NCBI GenBank assembly: GCA_035260725.1
Contig: DATFUR010000009.1
Span: 1-6,860, forward strand
From: DASRFS01 sp035260725
GTDB lineage: Bacteria > Patescibacteriota > Microgenomatia > Levybacterales > UBA12049
Direction: 5' to 3'
Length of the DNA stretch: 6,860 nucleotides
Under the pieces are notes generated by a model. That model saw only the letters and a list, made by a program, of their open reading frames with translations. It ran no database searches and was not told where the DNA came from. Shown here in pieces: positions 5,467-6,860 of the stretch; the first letter of the stretch is position 1, and each line of letters opens with the position of its first letter. Made by a program: the position numbers and the translations under genes.

Positions 5467-6860
5467 GGTTTTTGATGAAGATCAAAGATGAGATATTGAG
5501 GTGAAGATGCCACGATTTTGTATTTATTGCCGATATCGTAATCTGCTTTTTTAGGATTGGATAAGACGAGATAATCCGCCCCCATTTTAATAAGCACATT
5601 TATGTCTTTTTCAAAACTTGGCCAGCCTTGTCTTTTTGTAAAATAAAGTAGGGTTGTATCTCCCTCATAAGGCGCTATAATTTTTGCATCCTTTGGCGCA
5701 AGCTTATCTACAGCATTACCCGCCGCAATAATTGCTGGATCTTGTATATTGTAATAATCTCTAACTTCAAACCAACTGAAAACAAACATAAACGATACGC
5801 AAACTGCAAAAACCAAAATACTTGCCAATTTAGAAAAATATTGCCTTGGCGGATTTATAAAAAAGTTACTACCCAGCGCTAAAAATATTGCAATAGTCGC
5901 CACTATCGGAATTTGATAGTAGCTGTGTTGGACATTTCCTTTTGCAACAATGAAGATATATAAAAGTGACGAAAAAAGAAAGGATAGGAAATAAGGTTTA
6001 TTTTTTGTAGCTACCCCGACAGCAAATATTGCAACTCCCCAAAAGCCCAAGATAAGATCGGCGATTCTGCTTGCGAATATCCAATGAAAAAATGACCCTT
6101 TAAATCTTATATTGCCTTCGTTAAAAAGCCAACCGCTTTGAGGCACACCGGGCGGAAACTGCAAAGACCACCATCTCCACAGTAACCATGGGACTAAAGA
6201 TATAACAGCTAGTGCGATTAGATCTGCCCTTTTAAACATAGAAATTCTCCATTTCTGCCAAGACGACCAAACTATCGGCAAAAAGAAAAATCCTGCAAAT
6301 GGTTTTATTAGAAGAGACATTGCCAAAAATATACCGGATAAAAGAAAATATAAAATCTTTCTATAATTATTTTTCTGCAAATTTTTTATCCAGAGATCGA
6401 AGAATAAAAGTCCTGCCAAAGTTGCAGTTGTAGCGGTCGAGTCAGGTAAAATTGTTCTACTCCAGTAAACATTAAACGGTAAAAAGGAAAAGAAAAAGGC
6501 GGCGAAAAGTCCTATGGTTCTGTTTGAATATCGAGAAACCAGTACGTAAAGCAAAAAGGTTGACACAAGAGAAGAAATTATGGAAACCATCCTTCCCCAC
6601 TCCTCTAGCGTTAGTCTTCCGAAAACTAGGAAGGCCTTTGCCTGCAAAACATTGTAAATTGGGAACTCTACAAATCTATAACCCTGGGGATTATCGAAAA
6701 CTCCTGACGGAACATTTGACAAATCATCGAATTTTGGGTGTAGTAAATCAAATCCGTCTTTTACAAAATTCCTTGAAACCGCGGAAGTATCTACTTGCCT
6801 CCAACTATGCCAATCAGCAACTGGATATGTAAAGTGATAGAGTCTAACCAAAAATCCTCC
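5463..6860 (-). CDS. GT-C membrane glycosyltransferase (PMT/ArnT-like, GT39/GT83 type), 5' end off window
   Basis: Polytopic glycosyltransferase of the dolichyl-phosphate-mannose/ArnT type, expected to move a sugar from a polyprenyl-phosphate donor onto an acceptor on the outer face of the membrane. Numbering from the TTG codon at 6851, residues 11-80 form a first extracytoplasmic loop with ADWHSWRQ, Asp13 and Asp21 as candidate acidic catalytic residues, and VEFP at 62-65. About ten hydrophobic segments follow between residues 85 and 361. LPDS (135-138) carries the aspartate usual in PMT_2-type proteins, and HSYYQIP (309-315) sits in a late loop. A soluble tail of about 100 residues (362-462) ends the protein. 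The frame stays open to base 6860 (GGA GGA TTT TTG, read as Gly-Gly-Phe-Leu), which looks like the end of the missing first membrane helix, so I treat the gene as 5'-truncated rather than starting at TTG. It is the first gene of the visible operon, and its TGA overlaps the next ATG. Donor and acceptor cannot be told from sequence. Confidence 0.85.
   Translation of the reverse strand, partial: GGFLVRLYHFTYPVADWHSWRQVDTSAVSRNFVKDGFDLLHPKFDDLSNVPSGVFDNPQGYRFVEFPIYNVLQAKAFLVFGRLTLEEWGRMVSIISSLVSTFLLYVLVSRYSNRTIGLFAAFFFSFLPFNVYWSRTILPDSTATTATLAGLLFFDLWIKNLQKNNYRKILYFLLSGIFLAMSLLIKPFAGFFFLPIVWSSWQKWRISMFKRADLIALAVISLVPWLLWRWWSLQFPPGVPQSGWLFNEGNIRFKGSFFHWIFASRIADLILGFWGVAIFAVGVATKNKPYFLSFLFSSLLYIFIVAKGNVQHSYYQIPIVATIAIFLALGSNFFINPPRQYFSKLASILVFAVCVSFMFVFSWFEVRDYYNIQDPAIIAAGNAVDKLAPKDAKIIAPYEGDTTLLYFTKRQGWPSFEKDINVLIKMGADYLVLSNPKKADYDIGNKYKIVASSPQYLIFDLHQKP

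Noticed and set aside
6524..6832. Plus-strand open frame of 102 codons
   Set aside because: It is opposite the conserved first loop of the GT-C protein and has no recognisable domain.
6851..6860. GGAGG plus TTG as a true ribosome-binding site and start for the GT-C gene
   Set aside because: The frame is open to the edge with hydrophobic residues fitting a preceding membrane helix, and the four-base spacing to a TTG is short. It cannot be excluded without flanking sequence.

Overview
The window is a compact, AT-rich block in which every gene reads on the minus strand (transcription from high to low coordinates). It holds seven tightly packed genes and no intergenic space longer than 4 bases. 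All seven belong to one theme: assembly of a cell-surface or lipid-linked glycan. No promoter, terminator, RNA gene, repeat array or mobile element is visible. Both outer genes are cut by the window edges.

In order of transcription: (1) 6860-5463, a polytopic GT-C (PMT/ArnT-like, GT39/GT83-type) glycosyltransferase with its N-terminus off the window; (2) 5466-4300, a GT4 (GT-B) glycosyltransferase with a variant EX7E motif; (3) 4307-3423, a GT2 (GT-A, rhamnosyltransferase-like) transferase; (4) 3426-2344, a GT4 transferase of the MtfB/WbpX-like type; (5) 2369-1290, a GT4 transferase of the WbaZ-like type; (6) 1293-211, a ManC-type mannose-1-phosphate guanylyltransferase; (7) 206-1, the first 68 codons of a bacterial sugar transferase (monotopic phosphoglycosyl transferase) that runs off the left edge.

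A plausible joint role, by inference: ManC makes GDP-mannose. The PGT loads the first sugar phosphate on undecaprenyl phosphate. The two WbaZ/MtfB-like GT4 enzymes (candidate mannosyltransferases), the GT2 and the other GT4 extend the chain on the cytoplasmic face. The GT-C enzyme adds a sugar from a lipid-phosphate donor on the outer face. A flippase, a polymerase, a phosphomannomutase and nucleotide-sugar modifying enzymes are not in the window, so the product cannot be named.

The five junctions between complete or nearly complete genes all overlap: 4-base ATGA at three, 8 and 26 bases at the other two. The last junction has a 4-base gap. This implies one polycistronic message with translational coupling. 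TGA is the stop at four of six visible gene ends, so the ordinary bacterial code applies and a TGA-recoding lineage is excluded.

The style of the proteins suggests a Candidate Phyla Radiation / Patescibacteria genome, perhaps Microgenomates-like. The pointers are the divergent ManC with WSDH in place of PADH, the ADWHSWRQ GT-C protein, the lysine-rich AT-biased composition and the extreme packing. This is an inference from resemblance and no search was run. I see no clearly new biological system; the points worth a second look are variant motifs, start-site corrections and the coupling pattern.
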